Positions 12,332-24,899 of a DNA stretch of 64,000 nt are shown here, piece by piece. The stretch spans positions 24,783,163-24,847,162 of the forward strand of contig CM030713.1 in NCBI GenBank assembly GCA_017979445.1, written 5' to 3'. Positions within the stretch are counted from its first letter, which is position 1. Each line of letters begins with the position of its first letter. The notes under the pieces were generated by a model. That model ran no database searches. It had not been told where the DNA came from and was given only the letters and a program-made list of their open reading frames with translations. Made by a program: the position numbers and the translations under genes. The DNA is from Akebia trifoliata. Lineage: Eukaryota > Streptophyta > Magnoliopsida > Ranunculales > Lardizabalaceae.

Positions 12332-13920
12332 TATTAATGAAACATGGAGGGTACCAAATCAACCTTATAAATTTATAGAGAGGTACCTCAGGGTATAGCT
12401 TGGGGAAAAGACAGCTGTAAGTCGAAGGAGGACGTCCTATCCAGCAAACCAGACCGTTCTGGTCATGTTATAGGACCCATTGTTGGGACCACATACTTGT
12501 TGCCCGCACAGACAGGGTTTTGTTAATACACGTGGTGGCATCTTAAAGAGTTGCCAGCAGAATTAGAGGGTACATCCGCTTGACTCTTACGCTGACAAGG
12601 CCTTGGTCATATGCCTTAAAAAAAAAAAAAAAAAAAGCAATTTTTAGTTTTCTTTGCCACTAATATTAGAATTTGTTAACAAATTAACAAATTATAATTT
12701 GTTAATGTCTGTTAGAAAAATAAGTGCAATCGAAATAAAAAAAATGAATCAAAAAATAAAGATAAGATAAATGTAATCATATAAAGAAACACACATATTT
12801 TACGTGGTTTCCTTAGTATTGAGGTATGTCCATGGATCACATCGATTCCACTACGAAGAGAAAACTTGTAGTTACAGATTAAATTCTTTCATCAAAATCG
12901 AGAAATATGAAATTTTCAGGAAACCTAATTAAGATTTTACATAGTATTAATGAAATTATGAAAATGTCCTTGAAAAAATTTCTTGTTGACCAACGTGAAG
13001 GTGTGGCTTGATTTACAGTACCTCCTTATTGACCAGGACTATCAAGCTCCACAGACCACAACAATGCCTACATCATTCCCTCAAGAAAGATAATAGAATT
13101 GTAAGGGTATTATTGTAAAAAAAGTCGCAATGGATTAATATGGTGACTGACGCATTGGACGTGACAGTGCACTGAATCATAATTTTTTTTTTCTTGAATA
13201 AAAAAATTAAAATTGGAGGAATAATCTTGAAAGGAAGGAGAGAAAAAGGAATAAAATTAAAATTATTCCCTGAGATATGAAAAGATTGAATGTGTACTTT
13301 TATAAGAAACAAAAATCTAGGGAAGACAACCATGGTGTTTTATCGTATTAGATAGAACCCCCTTGGGCTATTAACTAGTTTCTTTGACCAAGATAAGATG
13401 TAAAGGTGCCTATGGGCCATAGTTTTAGAATTCATTCAATTGTCTCAAAAATAGGTGGAGTCGACTAGATTGGATTTGTTGGTGACTTGACCCTTAAACA
13501 TAGTAATGAAGTTAGGTTTAGTAAGGTGGGGGTCAATTTGATTTATTTGAATAAATTCATGAAGGTTTTGTAAGCTATGTCCAGAAAATTTTGAAGAATG
13601 TATAAACAGTTTTATAGGTTTTTTTTATCAAAAACCTTCATCTTCAACCTTCCTAAAAATCCTATCTTATTAATTCTTGACATTTTAATGTTTAAGAAAC
13701 TAAAATTTGGAGGTGAAGGAAAAAATGTTACGTGGATATTTTGACATTAGTTGATAAATTGCCAATTAATTCATTGATTTAATTAGTTAATTTCTTACTC
13801 CGATAATTTTTAGAAATTTACAATTCTGCCCTTGAACCCTAACTCAGTTAATTATTAAGTCCAATCATCTACTTGGTTGAGTTAGCTAAAAAAATGCTTT
13901 GAAGTGATATAAAAAAGATT
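12332..13920. other. Unassigned AT-rich interval
   Basis: Contains an A run at 12618-12636 and a block near 12795-12860 ('ttttacgtggtttcc') like the antisense edge of common plant retroelements, without other support. No gene recognised. Confidence 0.45.
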
Positions 13921-14026
13921 GGAAGGATTTGAAGCCAAAGCAACAATGTGCTTAGCTTGGTGGTGGTTTCAAAACAAAGGAAAGTTGTGTCAAATTCAAA
14001 TTGATGGTTTGAGTCATTATGTTTTC
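13921..14026. repeat. Third, diverged copy of part of the 1.4 kb unit
   Basis: 'tggtttcaaaacaaaggaaa' and flanks (13921-14026) match 4532-4640 and 5938-6040 at perhaps four bases in five. The rest of the unit is not found here. This shows that the 1.4 kb unit belongs to, or contains, a dispersed repeat. Confidence 0.65.
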
Positions 14027-15725
14027 AAAAACTGTTGGAAGATCTAAGTGAAGATCATATTGGTAGGAGCATAAAAATCTTGTTATATGGAAGCAATCTC
14101 TTTGAAGTCGTTCTCAGCCTTATGGTGCAAAGAGGGAGATATATAATAAATCCTAACTGTAGAGTGTGAGAAAATTTGTAGACTTTTGAAGGAAAGATAA
14201 GAGCGGTGGAAGATGACAATCGAAGAAACCCAAAGTGTGAAAAAGCTAAATATTTTGCAGATGTAGAGTATTAGATAATAGTTTTCATTAAATTGTTGAT
14301 TAATTAAACATTTGATTGTATTTTTAATAGTCACCATCTAGTCCATCATTGTCACGTCTCATTTATTTTAGAGTTTTTTTGGAACATGTGCTCTACCAAA
14401 TTAGGTTAGAGATGTATATTTTACCTGCAATGTGAAAATTAGATGGAAATTGAGGACAAAAATTGGAACTGAACCCATGAAAAATTGGTTGAGTTCGATT
14501 TGACCTCTCAAGACTAGATCGACCTAGGACTGAAAATCTAAAATTTTTTGAAAAATTTCCAAAAAAAAAAAAAAATTTTGTTGTTACCCCTCCTCCCCCC
14601 TCAACGTCCAACCCGAAACCCAATCCAAACTTGATTTTTGAAAAAAAATGGCAAAAAGTTTCAAAAAAATTTTGAAATTTTTTTACTCACCACCCCAACA
14701 TAATTATTACTGTTTTTAAATCGTTGGGAAGGGGTGGGAGTAAATATGAATGTTTTATTTTTATAAATATGCCAAAATGAATTTCATTATTCACTACAAA
14801 TTCTCTCAAAATTCTTTAAATCTCTCAATCTCTTTAATTTATTTTCATGATTTTATTAAATTATCTAAGATATCAATTGAGATTTATTCTCAATTAATTT
14901 GATCATCAAGTGATTAATATTCTTCTACGTGGCAAGATTAAGATCAAATCATCATCAAGTGATCAATATCAAATTTATCATCAAATTATCAAGAATTTCT
15001 TCTATATGACAAGATCAATCGATTAAATCGACAAGTAACACAATCAACCAATCAAAAATAAATTTTTTGACATAAGGTGTAGTGATTCTAATTTTTTTTC
15101 TTAATATTATTAGATTAAGCTTCTCTTCCCCCCCTCTCCCTTTTTTTATATTTTTTTTTCTACTTTCATGTGAAGTCTAATCAATAAATAAAATGTAATT
15201 ATTGTGGAAAAATTCTAGTTTATTCCAATACATCTACTGGAATGAGCACAATAAATAAATACATAAAAAATACATGTCTAAGAAGAGAACAATCCGATAT
15301 TACTTAAAATTTACTTAGTTGATCAACCACCTACGACATAAACATGTGGTCATATGATGTTGAAAGGGCGCAGCGAAAATTGTTAAATTTTTTATTATAA
15401 AAGAAATGCCTTTTCTAATAATTGAAAAAATACATTATAAAGAATTTATTTAAAAAACCTATTTTTCTACTTTTGAAAGTATTTCTAGAAATATATTAAA
15501 AAGAGATGTAATGAAAATGTTTAAAAATAAAAAAAGAAAAAATAAAAATTTATTACAAAATACACCTAGTAAATATATGCTTAACTTCTGATTTATGAAC
15601 TTCAATTTAAGGTATACCATATATGTATTACAACACATTTTATAGATGAAAATTAAAATTTACATAAAAGAATTGTATATTTTTCTTTATTAAATGCAAA
15701 GCATACCAGCTTAGTAATTTTTGAA
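14027..15725. other. Unassigned AT-rich interval
   Basis: No gene or domain seen. It contains an A run (14561-14575) and short 'atcatcaagtgatcaat' repeats near 14900-15000. Open frames here are short and have no recognisable motif. Confidence 0.5.
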
Positions 15726-15938
15726 ACTTTGCAAAATATTTTATTAGATTATAAAATATTTACAATTACATTAGATAATGTTAATAGTAATAATAATATT
15801 GTAACTTACCTTAAAGATACTTTATTTGACGAACTAATTTTAAAAGAATTATTACATATTCGTTGTGCGACACATATTTTAAATTTAATTGTACAAGATG
15901 GTATTCAATGTATATATAAGGTATATAGTTATTTGTAG
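15726..15938 (+). pseudogene. hAT transposase fragment
   Basis: The open stretch reads KIFTITLDNVNSNNNIVTYL and then LHIRCATHILNLIVQDGI. These are the 'fTiTlDNasnN' and 'iRCaaHilNLivqdGl' blocks of plant hAT transposases, which hold one catalytic Asp and a conserved Cys-His. Only about 70 codons survive. The flanks are AT-rich and the C-terminal dimerisation domain is not found. Confidence 0.82.
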
Positions 15939-15959
15939 TTTATAAGTTATGTAATTTAT

Positions 15960-16145
15960 ATTTTATATAATTATAAAGTACTATGTATATGAATATATAT
16001 ATATATATATATGTATAAATCTGAATTATTATAATATATGTTTATAAATTTGAGTTATTATAATATATGTTTATAAAAACTTATAGGTTATATTTATATA
16101 TGTTCATAAATCTGAGTTATTATAATATATTAATAGTTAAAAAAT
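15960..16145. repeat. AT-rich short tandem repeat
   Basis: A (TA)n tract at about 15990-16010 is followed by three to four copies of a motif like 'aatctgagttattataatat' spaced by about 38 bp up to 16140. Confidence 0.7.
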
Positions 16146-16528
16146 CTAACAGAATAAGCCTTTTGATTTGTTTGTAAGGAATTGTGATTTGTTTCTAATT
16201 TGTGTAAGACATTATTGGTTAAACTCTCCCTAAAGCCATTTTTTTTATTATTATATAAATTTAAACATATATCTCAAAATATGGGTTTACCTAGACCGAA
16301 CCTGAATCAAAAGTTGAAATTTATCCAAAATATTTGATTTGGTTTGGGTTCGATTTCAACATTTGAAATTAGAACCCAGACCAAAATATTACGGGTTGGT
16401 TTTGATTTCAACCCTGCCCAAATCAGTTCGATCCAGTTCAAGTTTACTCGAATGTATATCCCTAGATCAGGTCCATTGTGATCTTTGCCAATAGAATACA
16501 AAACAAGATCATGGTGCTAGACCAAAAA

Positions 16529-17258
16529 ACCTCTAGGCTTGAGACGTCTTGGATGGAAAAGAAGAGATAGTTAGGTATAAATAAATGCATGAACTAAAAA
16601 GGGTTTGTAGAGCTATTTAGTAAATGATGGACTCATCTTAAAGATTTATTTTTCTCTCGTATAATTTCATCAGCATAGAAGTATAATAGCTTCTGCCTTG
16701 AATAAATTTATTAATTACTTGCCTCATTGCCTAGTAATTAAATTATCCTAGATAAAAAGCTTTTAATCGGTGATGTGACTGTGTCTGATCCAAATCGATT
16801 CAAGGTAGAAGCTACTACACAATGTAAAAAAGCCCAAATTTGGCGGCCCTAGGCCATCAAATTTCATAAAATTCGATGGACTAAAGGGTCAAATTGACAT
16901 CAAATTTTTCATTGTCAAATTTTTTTTTTTCGATAGGTTGAAATTGTTCAATTAATGAAGGATGAGAGAAATTTGATAGCTCTAAGCCATCAAATCTGGG
17001 AACATCAAGAATTTCGACGGTCCTAAATCGTCAAAATTCAATTTCTAAAATTCGTTGGCCTTGGTCCTTCAATTTTTTCTGTTCAATTTTGCAATTTTCA
17101 CGTAGTGCTATACCTATATGCTGACCAAATTATGAGAGAAAAAAAGAAAAAAAAATACCTTAAGATGAGTCCTTAACCTATTCTATAAATCAACAAACCG
17201 TTTTTAATTCATGCATTTATTTATACCTATCTTTTTTTTTCCACCCAAGACCTCTAAA
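16529..17258. mobile_element. Inverted-repeat MITE carrying a nested CACTA MITE
   Basis: The outer arms of about 105 bp are 16529-16640 and 17157-17258. For example 'aggtataaataaatgcatga' at 16574 is matched in reverse at 17207-17226, and 'gacgtcttggatgg' pairs with the complement of 'ccacccaagacctc'. Between the arms sits the element 16818-17107 with its own ends and CTA duplication, so insertion order is clear: outer first, inner second. The outer superfamily is not determined. Confidence 0.7.
16818..17107. mobile_element. CACTA-type MITE, copy 1 (TSD CTA)
   Basis: 290 bp, from CACAATGT at the left to CACGTAGTG at the right (CACTACGTG on the other strand), flanked by CTA at 16815-16817 and 17108-17110. 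The interior is made of short inverted motifs around 'ttcgacggtcctaaatcg', a pattern typical of CACTA subterminal repeats. It is homologous to copies at 17899 and 36309 and shares an end with the large element at 42010-46952. No coding capacity. Confidence 0.88.
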
Positions 17259-17589
17259 ATTGGATCCACGATTACAAAATTGAGTTATAGGAATGGCCAT
17301 GACCCTCGCTGTAGCCAACAAAACCGTAGCAAAATGATTCAACGGCAGCCAGCCCGACAGTCGTTGATTGTCGCTAAAGGTGTCATCACTGTTTATTGTA
17401 CGGACAGCTAGCGAAGTTAAAAAACCACTGCTATATTCTCAAAATTTTTTTGGACCTGTAGCAACAGTCATTATTGGTCGCCACCACAAGTGGGTTCTTT
17501 TCATATGCTTTTAGCTACGGCCGTGACCATCGCTATAAAAATATATTTAGGTAAAAAAATGTGATTTTAGATATGCACCTCACATTTTA

Positions 17590-17790
17590 CTGAATATTGG
17601 AAATACCCATGTTTTGAAATTGTTGACATGCCCCCCTTAACCCCACATTCAAAATAGGCTACAAGGAAAATACCCAAATGCCCTCTTCATTATTTTCAAC
17701 CTAGAATATTTTTAGTACCCGCTTCCAAGCCCTTTGCACCTTATGTTTAAGACATACCCCTTGACCCCAGTCTTTTAAGTAGACTAAAAA
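17590..17790. repeat. Fragments related to the 11.7 kb MITE arm
   Basis: 'aaatacccatgttttgaaat' at 17600 and 'gttgacatgcccccctt' resemble the left arm at 11707-11752. A further block at 17745 ('agacataccccttgacccc') resembles the right arm. They may be remnants of one or two such elements. Confidence 0.45.
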
Positions 17791-17898
17791 AAAAAAAAAC
17801 CTAAATGCCCTCATCTTGAATTCATTAAATTTTCTAAAATTTAAAAAAGAACATTTCTACAAAAATCGCCAAAATCAAGTTAAATTTTTTATCGTAAG

Positions 17899-18173
17899 CA
17901 CTACGTGAAAATTGGAAAATTCGACAGAAAAAAATTGACGGGTTAAGGCCTATGAATTTTAGAAATTGAATTTTGACAGTTTAGGACTATCGAAATTCTT
18001 GATGTTCACAGATTTGATGGTTTAAAGCTGTCGAATTTCTCCATCCTTCATTAATTTGACAGTTTCGGTCCATCGAAAAAAAAATTAACAATGAAAAATT
18101 TGACCCCTTGGTCCATCGAGTTTTAAAATTTGACGACCCAAGGCCGTCAAATTTGATCTTTTTTCACATTGTG
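17899..18173. mobile_element. CACTA-type MITE, copy 2 (inverted relative to copy 1)
   Basis: 275 bp starting CACTACGTGAAAATTGG and ending TTCACATTGTG. Flanking triplets are AAG and AAC, an imperfect target duplication. It is the reverse-orientation counterpart of 16818-17107, so the two can pair over most of their length. Confidence 0.85.
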
Positions 18174-18726
18174 AACTCCATTCGCACACTAAAAAGTAGA
18201 AAAATGAAGTAAAAAAAAAAAAAATAAATCAGAGAAATTTTGCGAATGTTTAACCTAATGTACAACAAAAACAAGCAAGAAGTTAGAGAGAGAGAGAGAG
18301 AGTGAGTCCATTAACCAATTATGTATAAATTACAGCAACGACAGAAACATTAGAAAAAAGAAGAAAAAAAACAAAAACTTCAAGCGAAGAAAAATGAAAA
18401 TCAAGAATTAGAGAGAGAGTGTGTAGAAGAACTTGCACTCTCTTGAAAGTGAAGATCTGAATAGTATTCAAGTCTCCATGAGTGTGAGAATATCGCCAGC
18501 AATTCATATTATCATTCAAAGAGCAACATTTAATACACAACGAGAAACACATTAGAAAAAATATTATAAGGTTAGGGAAAATGTAAAATCAGAAAGTTTA
18601 AGTTCCACATGTAACTTGCATGTATGCAAGAAGGGATTATGGTTCTCTTCATTGTCTTCTCAAAGTAAAAAAAAAAAAAAAAATATCAAATAGTGAACAA
18701 TCTACAAAAAGGCAAGAAGCAATGTG
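18174..18726. other. Unassigned interval
   Basis: Contains a GA run (18283-18302) and an A run (18668-18683). It would be the 3' flank of the minus-strand gene ending at 18727. No other gene recognised. Confidence 0.45.
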
Positions 18727-21558
18727 TCAGTTTTCATCATGGAATGTAACTTTGTACCTTGGGGCTTTAGCAATTGGGCCTGACGAGTCAACAGATACTT
18801 GTGAGGTAACTTGCATAACCATCTAACTGATTCAAGTTATTTAGTTTCTACAGTGAGGTTATAAGACAATTGATTGATTAATTGTGAATGAAGTACCTCT
18901 GTCAACAGCTTGTTAAACCTTCCTTCGACTAGTAAAACAATATCATACATTCGCTATGAGTTGCATGCTCAACAACTCAAAACACTATTATGTAGGAGTG
19001 AATATGGAACCATAAACAAAAAAGTAAGGAGAGCAATATAATCTTCCCTAATAAATAATGGAATTCCAATATATTCATTAGCCTTGGTGACCATAACTAG
19101 ATCAAGAAAGACCCTAGTTAGTGTGTAAATAAATTTGTATCCCTAGACAAACATGGAAAATATGTGATGCTTCACTAGCACTGTTGGTGAATCTAACACT
19201 AATGAGAAGAGTCAACCAAAGGTACTTCAACTAAAAAAATGGCCTATTAATGGTTTAAACAATTTTAGAGAATGAAAGTTGAAAATACTATAATGGAAAG
19301 TGGGAACTGAAATGGAGAAATACCAGGCACTTAGGATTGAGTGAACGTAAAATGAAAATAATTTCTAAGAAATTACTTGGCAGTTCTACGAGGATTTGTG
19401 ATGTTTGCTATGGCTCCAACTCCCTCAGCCTCTGTAGCTTCCTCAGAAAAAATTGTATCAAGAAAACAAGAATTATGCACCCACTGTTCTGTATTCTTAA
19501 GTAAACCACAAAAACTAGAAAAAGTAATCAAAACGAACTGATTGTCACATATGAAACTCTATGAGGGAGTCCTGTAATAGCTTTTATTGTAAATCCAGTT
19601 CAATCAAATAACCTAGGAATAAAACATGAATTGGGCAAAACATGCACCAAATTACACTTTTAAAGAACCCCTTCAAGAAATTGATATCTTCAAGCTTGTG
19701 AAATCAATTAAAACCAATTCTAATAATCAAACAAACATTCAATCAGGAAAAAACAACAACACTCAAATTCAATCAACAAATGGGATTAACAAACAATCAA
19801 GTAAAGAAAAAAAAAAAAAAAAAACCAAACCTGTGCATTTGATTGATGGGTGATCATCTGACATGAAACATATTGATATTGCTTGTTCTGTACCCCGAGC
19901 GATCTCGGGGGCAACTGTCATGGAGAAAGAAATCCACCTATATAAAACCAATATCCTACACATTAACAAAAAAATCAACTCAGAAATATCTACAAAAAAC
20001 AAACCGCAGATCATAGAATGCTTAAACAAGAAAGGCCCATCTCTCTCTCAAATACACAGACAGAGCAATTCAAACAGTGCTGCCAGCTTGATCATCATGT
20101 CAACTTCTTCACCCTATGTGGATGAGGACAATAGAGACAATGAATAATTGAGCTTATAGGATAATCCATGTACCTTCTTTCATAAAAATCTCATATTAGA
20201 GTTGCCTCCCTAAAAAAAATAGAGTTGTCTTCTATGATTTTTAATTTCGGTTTTGGGATTTAATATCTATGAGAATGCACAACCATAATGGAACTCAGGG
20301 CCTGTTTGGATACCGTGTTTTATGTTCCCCGACCCATTTCATAATTAAATGATTCAGGGAAAAATTCATTTTTGGAGGGTGGATATTAATCCAAGAAAAC
20401 AATGAATTAAAGTCACATAAAAGCATGTACATTCATTGGCTCAACAACTTGTATATCCCTGTATGGGATTGAATTTGTCCTACTTAAGCTTAACACTTCA
20501 TCCAAACACTTACATTTCAGATCCATGTAAAGATAAAAATGTCATGATGGTATTAATATTGTATGTCTAACTAACACCTCAAGTTTAGAACCTAAGGTGG
20601 TTGTGATCATCCCTTATTCTAGTTCTAATTTTATGATTCAGTCTTTATGTGCATTGCTGTCTTCCTCAACAGAAGCCCCTAATTGATACATCATTCAAGA
20701 CATTAGAGTCGTAAATATTTCATCCCCCACTGACGACAAATAGAAATGAAACTATTAAGTGAATAGAGTTACTGATTGTTCTTTATTTAAGAGAAGTTCG
20801 AAGATTACCTCTATAGTGAACATTCAAATTCTCATCTTTAATAAGATGACGAGCATGGGTTTCCATTAATGCCTTTTCTCGATGAACTTACTTAAGATCA
20901 ACCACACTCCTTATACTTAGTTTTGAAATCCTTGCGTTGATGACATCTTGCAACACATGACACCATAAATCTCTCACTTATGATCAACCATACTTCTTAG
21001 TTTGATATCATTATTTTGATAATATCACGCAGGGTCTAATAGATAAAGACGTAAAGAGTGGGCATTTCATCATCATGACTAACATCCTTGAAAGGTTAAT
21101 GCTAAAATGCAGAAAAATAATGGAAGTTAGACAACAACATAAGTGCTTTTATGCATATTGGTGGATGTTGAGAAATTTAAGTTCAAGAGCAATGTAAATG
21201 CGGGTGGAGATTTTAATGATGAGGTGCAATCTTGAGGTCACTGCAGCATACTCTTAAGACTAATGATATTTGATACGAGACATCACTATCATTGGTTATT
21301 GTTGTTGACTGTGACACCATACGCCTCGAATAGCTACACATGGAGCGAGTCCTACCCACCAATAACTCTATGAAGGTAAGTGAAACAAAAATATTTTCAA
21401 GCCTCACTGTTGTTTTTCTACTTACCCATCAGCTCTACCACCACTAGCCAGGGCAAGAAGAGATGCAAGCCAAGTACCTACCACCACCAAACTGCTCTTC
21501 AAGTTTCCTAACCACATGGTTGCTCTTCTTTGTTTCCTCTACAGTAGCATCTCTTCCG
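18727..21558 (-). CDS. Unrecognised multi-exon gene, 3' exons
   Basis: Exon candidates on the minus strand are A 21482-21558, B 20809-20886, C 19831-19914, D 19377-19488 and E 18727-18809. Donors read GTAGGT, GTAATC, GTTTGG, GTAATT; acceptors read CTTCAG, GTAAG, GACAG, ATACAG, GCAAG. The phases join exactly for A-B (G|TT), B-C (G|TT) and C-D (G|AA). The product contains [75 protein letters not shown] and ends YKVTFHDEN. Exon D does not phase-match E, so an unseen small exon lies between them, or D uses another donor, or E belongs elsewhere. The 5' exons upstream of 21558 were not found. I do not recognise the family and assign no function. No internal stops occur in these exons, so it may be functional or a recent fragment. 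Confidence 0.55.
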
Positions 21559-24486
21559 CTGAAGAGCACTTTGAAGAATAGGAAAAAGTGAAACATCGAA
21601 AGGTATCAGGTGTAACAGAGAAAAGTCTAAAGACACGAATCCATTGACCTACTTCTTTGTTTTGTAATTATTATCATTAAAAAAAAACAAAAGACATTTG
21701 CTGGAAAAAAAAAAAAAACAGAGTTATATATAATAATAGATAGAATTATATACTTTAATTAATATCAGTAAATAAAGCACAACCCAAGATCCTTAGTACA
21801 TAAAAATAAAAAGGAAAAATGTATAAAGTAAAGTAGGAAATAAGATAAGGGGACATAATGGGTTAGAAGATCTCAGGACAGATGCATGTGGTGAGGGGTC
21901 TGTCACACAAGAAAAGGGGGTCCTCATGTTGGAAACGAACTATTATGACTAATTGGTAGACCCTCACACAGAGAAAGAGAGAGACACATACTATTTTAGA
22001 GAAGGGGAAGTCTTAAAGAGAAAAGTAACAGATGGATAAATAGTAACTGTGATTCTCAGACAAAAACATTGACTAGAATTTTTACCCTAACCCAGGTAAC
22101 AGTTTTTTTATATATATTTTCAGGGAAATTTCAAATAATCCACCAAGCCTTTATCAATATTATCATTCATTGATGCCAAATATTAGCCTTTTCCGCTCTA
22201 TTTTATTACTGTTCAAGTAAATAAAGACAGAAATTTGTCTAATTTTCCTTTGTAAGTAAATTCTAAGCCACTAAACTAGAATCCTAAAGTTCATAAAAAA
22301 AACTAAATTCAATATAACCAATACAATTTCCAACATTTACCAATTGAACTCACCTTAGTTTTAGGTCCCGGTGAATTATGACATTTGGTTCATTATTGAG
22401 ATAAGCCATGTCCCTCGCCACATATGGTCAAACTATAATCAGCATGGACATCAATTTGAATAAGTTAGCCTAAAAGGTGACTTAAGGAAATATATATAAT
22501 GCTTCAATGTGTGAAGGCATGATCTGTGCCAACTTTGAATTCCATGCTTAAATCCTCTGAGAATTGAAAAATGCAAGTCCAACAGTCAACTTCAGCATCA
22601 ATTTATGAAAATTTAGCACATTACACAAAATAAGTGAGGAAATCAGACCTCTCTTCAACACGTTGATAGAACTGTCTCAAAAGAATATTTGTGGCTTCGT
22701 TTGATATTAGTGCCAAGTTCATCCATTTCTACTTTTAATAATTGGGTTTGCATGCCAAGAATAGGACATTTACAGCATTTAAATGGATATAACATGAGAC
22801 CCTAATGGAAGCAATTTTGTTGAACTCCATCAACCTCCATATAGAATGAGAGAGCCCTTGATCCACTATTCTAGCTTCATCTCAAACACCTCCACTAACA
22901 CATCCCAAATAGCAATAGTGTTTTAGAATTTAGATAGCTCCCACCTTTGTTGTGTGCCAACTATGACATTATAAATCTCTTCAGTAGTTCAATCTAGATC
23001 ACATGACTTATGCATAAATTATTCTATATGCCCAAAACCACTACATGGCACCTTCTCAAACAACTTAATCACAAAACTTGTGAAAAAGAGAATAGAAATC
23101 TAATGAAAGAATTAAGAATGTCAAGAATGGGAAATATAGTCTTTGGAATTTAAACTCCATAAATCAAGAAACAAAGACTTGAACAACCTTTTGGGGATTG
23201 GTTTCTTGAATCCATTTCTGCTATTACACATTCATTGAATCATACTTCTCCAAATCTTTCCTAGCTTCCTCAATCCATATACATGCATTTTTTTTCTAGG
23301 AATTTCAACTAAAATTATTTAATCCAAAACCATTTATATGGTGAAAATTGGTGATGGAACAGATAAACAATACAATCCAGGAAGACTCAAAGGAATAAGC
23401 AATTCTCAAGGTTTTATGGCTCAAAAAAAGACTTGGGCAAAGTGATCCTCGTTACATAAGGTATAAGAATTCAATAACTCACAAAAAGGAGAAGTCAGTT
23501 TTGGGTCTGCCACCAATCAATAGATGCTTTTGTGAGATGGAAGTGTTTACAAATTTATCTCTCCTATTTTGTTTTTTTAAGGACATTGATCTTACTGAAA
23601 CTGTTTTAAGTGGAAGAAAGAAAGCATAATCAAACATAGGAGAAGTCATGTTTGTTTGTCTGAGATTACTACTAGGGGAAAAAACATGCAATCATTGTGG
23701 AACCCAAATCAGAACCAACCCATATTTCTCCAAAATCTATCTAGAGGACACAATCACAGGTCTTCCATTACTTGGGGTTAGTGGAGGAAAAGCTCCACAA
23801 ATCCATACATGAATTGGTACCAGCCTTCCTAGAATGAACAAAGCAATTTGTGTTGCCTTTTATTATTATAGCATAGAGGTGCATTTGTAAATAGTCTCTA
23901 CTAATGGAATTCTCCCTAATATTGATCTTAGTTTGAATATTTACGACAATGAAAGAGTGTCTGTGTTTCAATGCATTTTGGGAAGTCGGTTTGATATGAA
24001 CTGGAAATTTGGGCCACATGCTTTTCATTATCATCACAGCAGTTTGTAGCAGTTTCAGTAATCCATTAACACGTCAAGAACTAACACTGAAGAACATAAT
24101 GGAAATGAAATTCAAAAACAAAAACAAAATAAATCTAAAAAAAAAAAAAAAAAAAAAAAAAAACTAGTACATAACACATATTAAGAAAGTAGTTTTTTCT
24201 ATAACAAGATCATGGGCCCAAGTGGAGATGATCCAAGAGTTTACGTTTGACAAAGACATTTCCTTACTATGAGATGATTCACACAGAAAATTAGGGTATC
24301 TAAACATCTCTACTCATATCAAAGTTGTATTATTGAATAGCAAGGCGTATACAGTTCATCATACGATTAGCTTGAACATCGTACATTAATAGAATTAGAA
24401 GTTTGGGATGTCAAAACTATAAATTTTACTCAAAAGGATTGATTACCCTCTGAACGTACAAGGAAATACAAGGATATATATATATA
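21559..24486. other. Interval with only the VIK relic recognised
   Basis: Apart from the kinase exon at 22354-22422, no credible gene is seen. It contains A runs at 21680-21719 and a 28-base A run at 24138-24165 that could be the tail of a retrotransposed sequence on the plus strand; its 5' limit is unclear. A (TA)n tract begins at 24474. Confidence 0.5.
22354..22422 (-). pseudogene. VIK-like Raf-type kinase, single exon relic
   Basis: The minus strand reads VARDMAYLNNEPNVIIHRDL followed by a GTGAGT donor. This is the catalytic-loop exon of the plant VH1-interacting kinase group, whose family text is close to 'ARGMAYLHNEPNVIIHRDLKPRN'. HRD with the following lysine is kept, but the preceding residues are shifted and LHN has become LNN. 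Neighbouring kinase exons (GxGxxG, DFG, APE) were not found within 1 kb on either side, so this is an isolated fragment. Confidence 0.7.
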
Positions 24487-24861
24487 GGGTCCCTTTCAGC
24501 AACAAACATTTTGACAAACATTTTGGCAAAACATTTTTCAAAACATGGGTTAGAGGTTTTGGAATGGGCTGATTTTTGGTGAGGATGATCTCTACGGTGA
24601 GGAGATCATCCTCATCAAAAATCAGCCATTCCAAAACTTCTAGCCCCATGTTAACAGGTTGAAAAATCGTGGACCGTCCATTTTTTGTAAACCATTTTTG
24701 ATAGGTTAGAAGTTTTGGAATGGGCTGATTTTTGGTGATGATGATCTATTCCCTGTAGAGATCATCCTCACCAAAAATCAGCCCATTCCAAAACCTGTAA
24801 CCCATATTTTCAAAAATGTTTTGCCAAAATGTTTGTCAAAATGTTTGTTGCTGAACATTTC

Positions 24862-24863
<2 letters not shown>
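24487..24863. mobile_element. (TA)n-associated MITE, copy 1
   Basis: 377 bp from GGGTCCC to TTTCCC, set directly inside a (TA)n tract (24474-24486 and 24864-24898). The terminal repeats pair over more than 60 bp ('tcagcaacaaacattttgac' on both strands). Inside, each half also folds by itself: 'ggaatgggctgatttttggt' is followed by its reverse complement, so the element is two hairpins joined by a spacer containing 'aaaaatcgtggaccgtcca'. Homologues occur at 58840-59219 and 58373-58613. Confidence 0.82.

Positions 24864-24898
<35 letters not shown>
24864..24898. repeat. (TA)n microsatellite
   Basis: Right half of the TA tract into which the MITE at 24487-24863 is inserted. Confidence 0.95.

Positions 24899-24899
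<1 letters not shown>

Noticed and set aside
12720..12860. 'acgtggtttcc' block like the antisense edge of common retroelements
   Set aside because: Too short; no LTR, primer site or coding sequence accompanies it.
16270..16465. Block resembling subterminal parts of hAT-like MITEs ('ggtttgggttcgatttcaac')
   Set aside because: Only one plausible end ('tatatcccta') and no pairing end or duplication, so no element could be defined.
16818..18173. The two CACTA MITEs as the two ends of one larger element
   Set aside because: Outer flanks CTA and AAC do not match, while copy 1 has its own perfect CTA duplication on both sides.
18970..19122. Minus-strand open stretch containing [17 protein letters not shown]
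   Set aside because: Reads well for about 50 codons but has no good splice sites in the phase needed by the neighbouring exons and no recognised motif; it may be intron.
20297..20517. 'cagggcctgtttggatacc' and later 'atccaaacacttacatttcag' as MITE ends
   Set aside because: The ends pair poorly and the flanking bases do not match.
24443..24649. 68-codon minus-strand open frame
   Set aside because: Lies across the (TA)n-associated MITE; the same frame appears in the MITE copy at 58374-58634, so it is repeat sequence.
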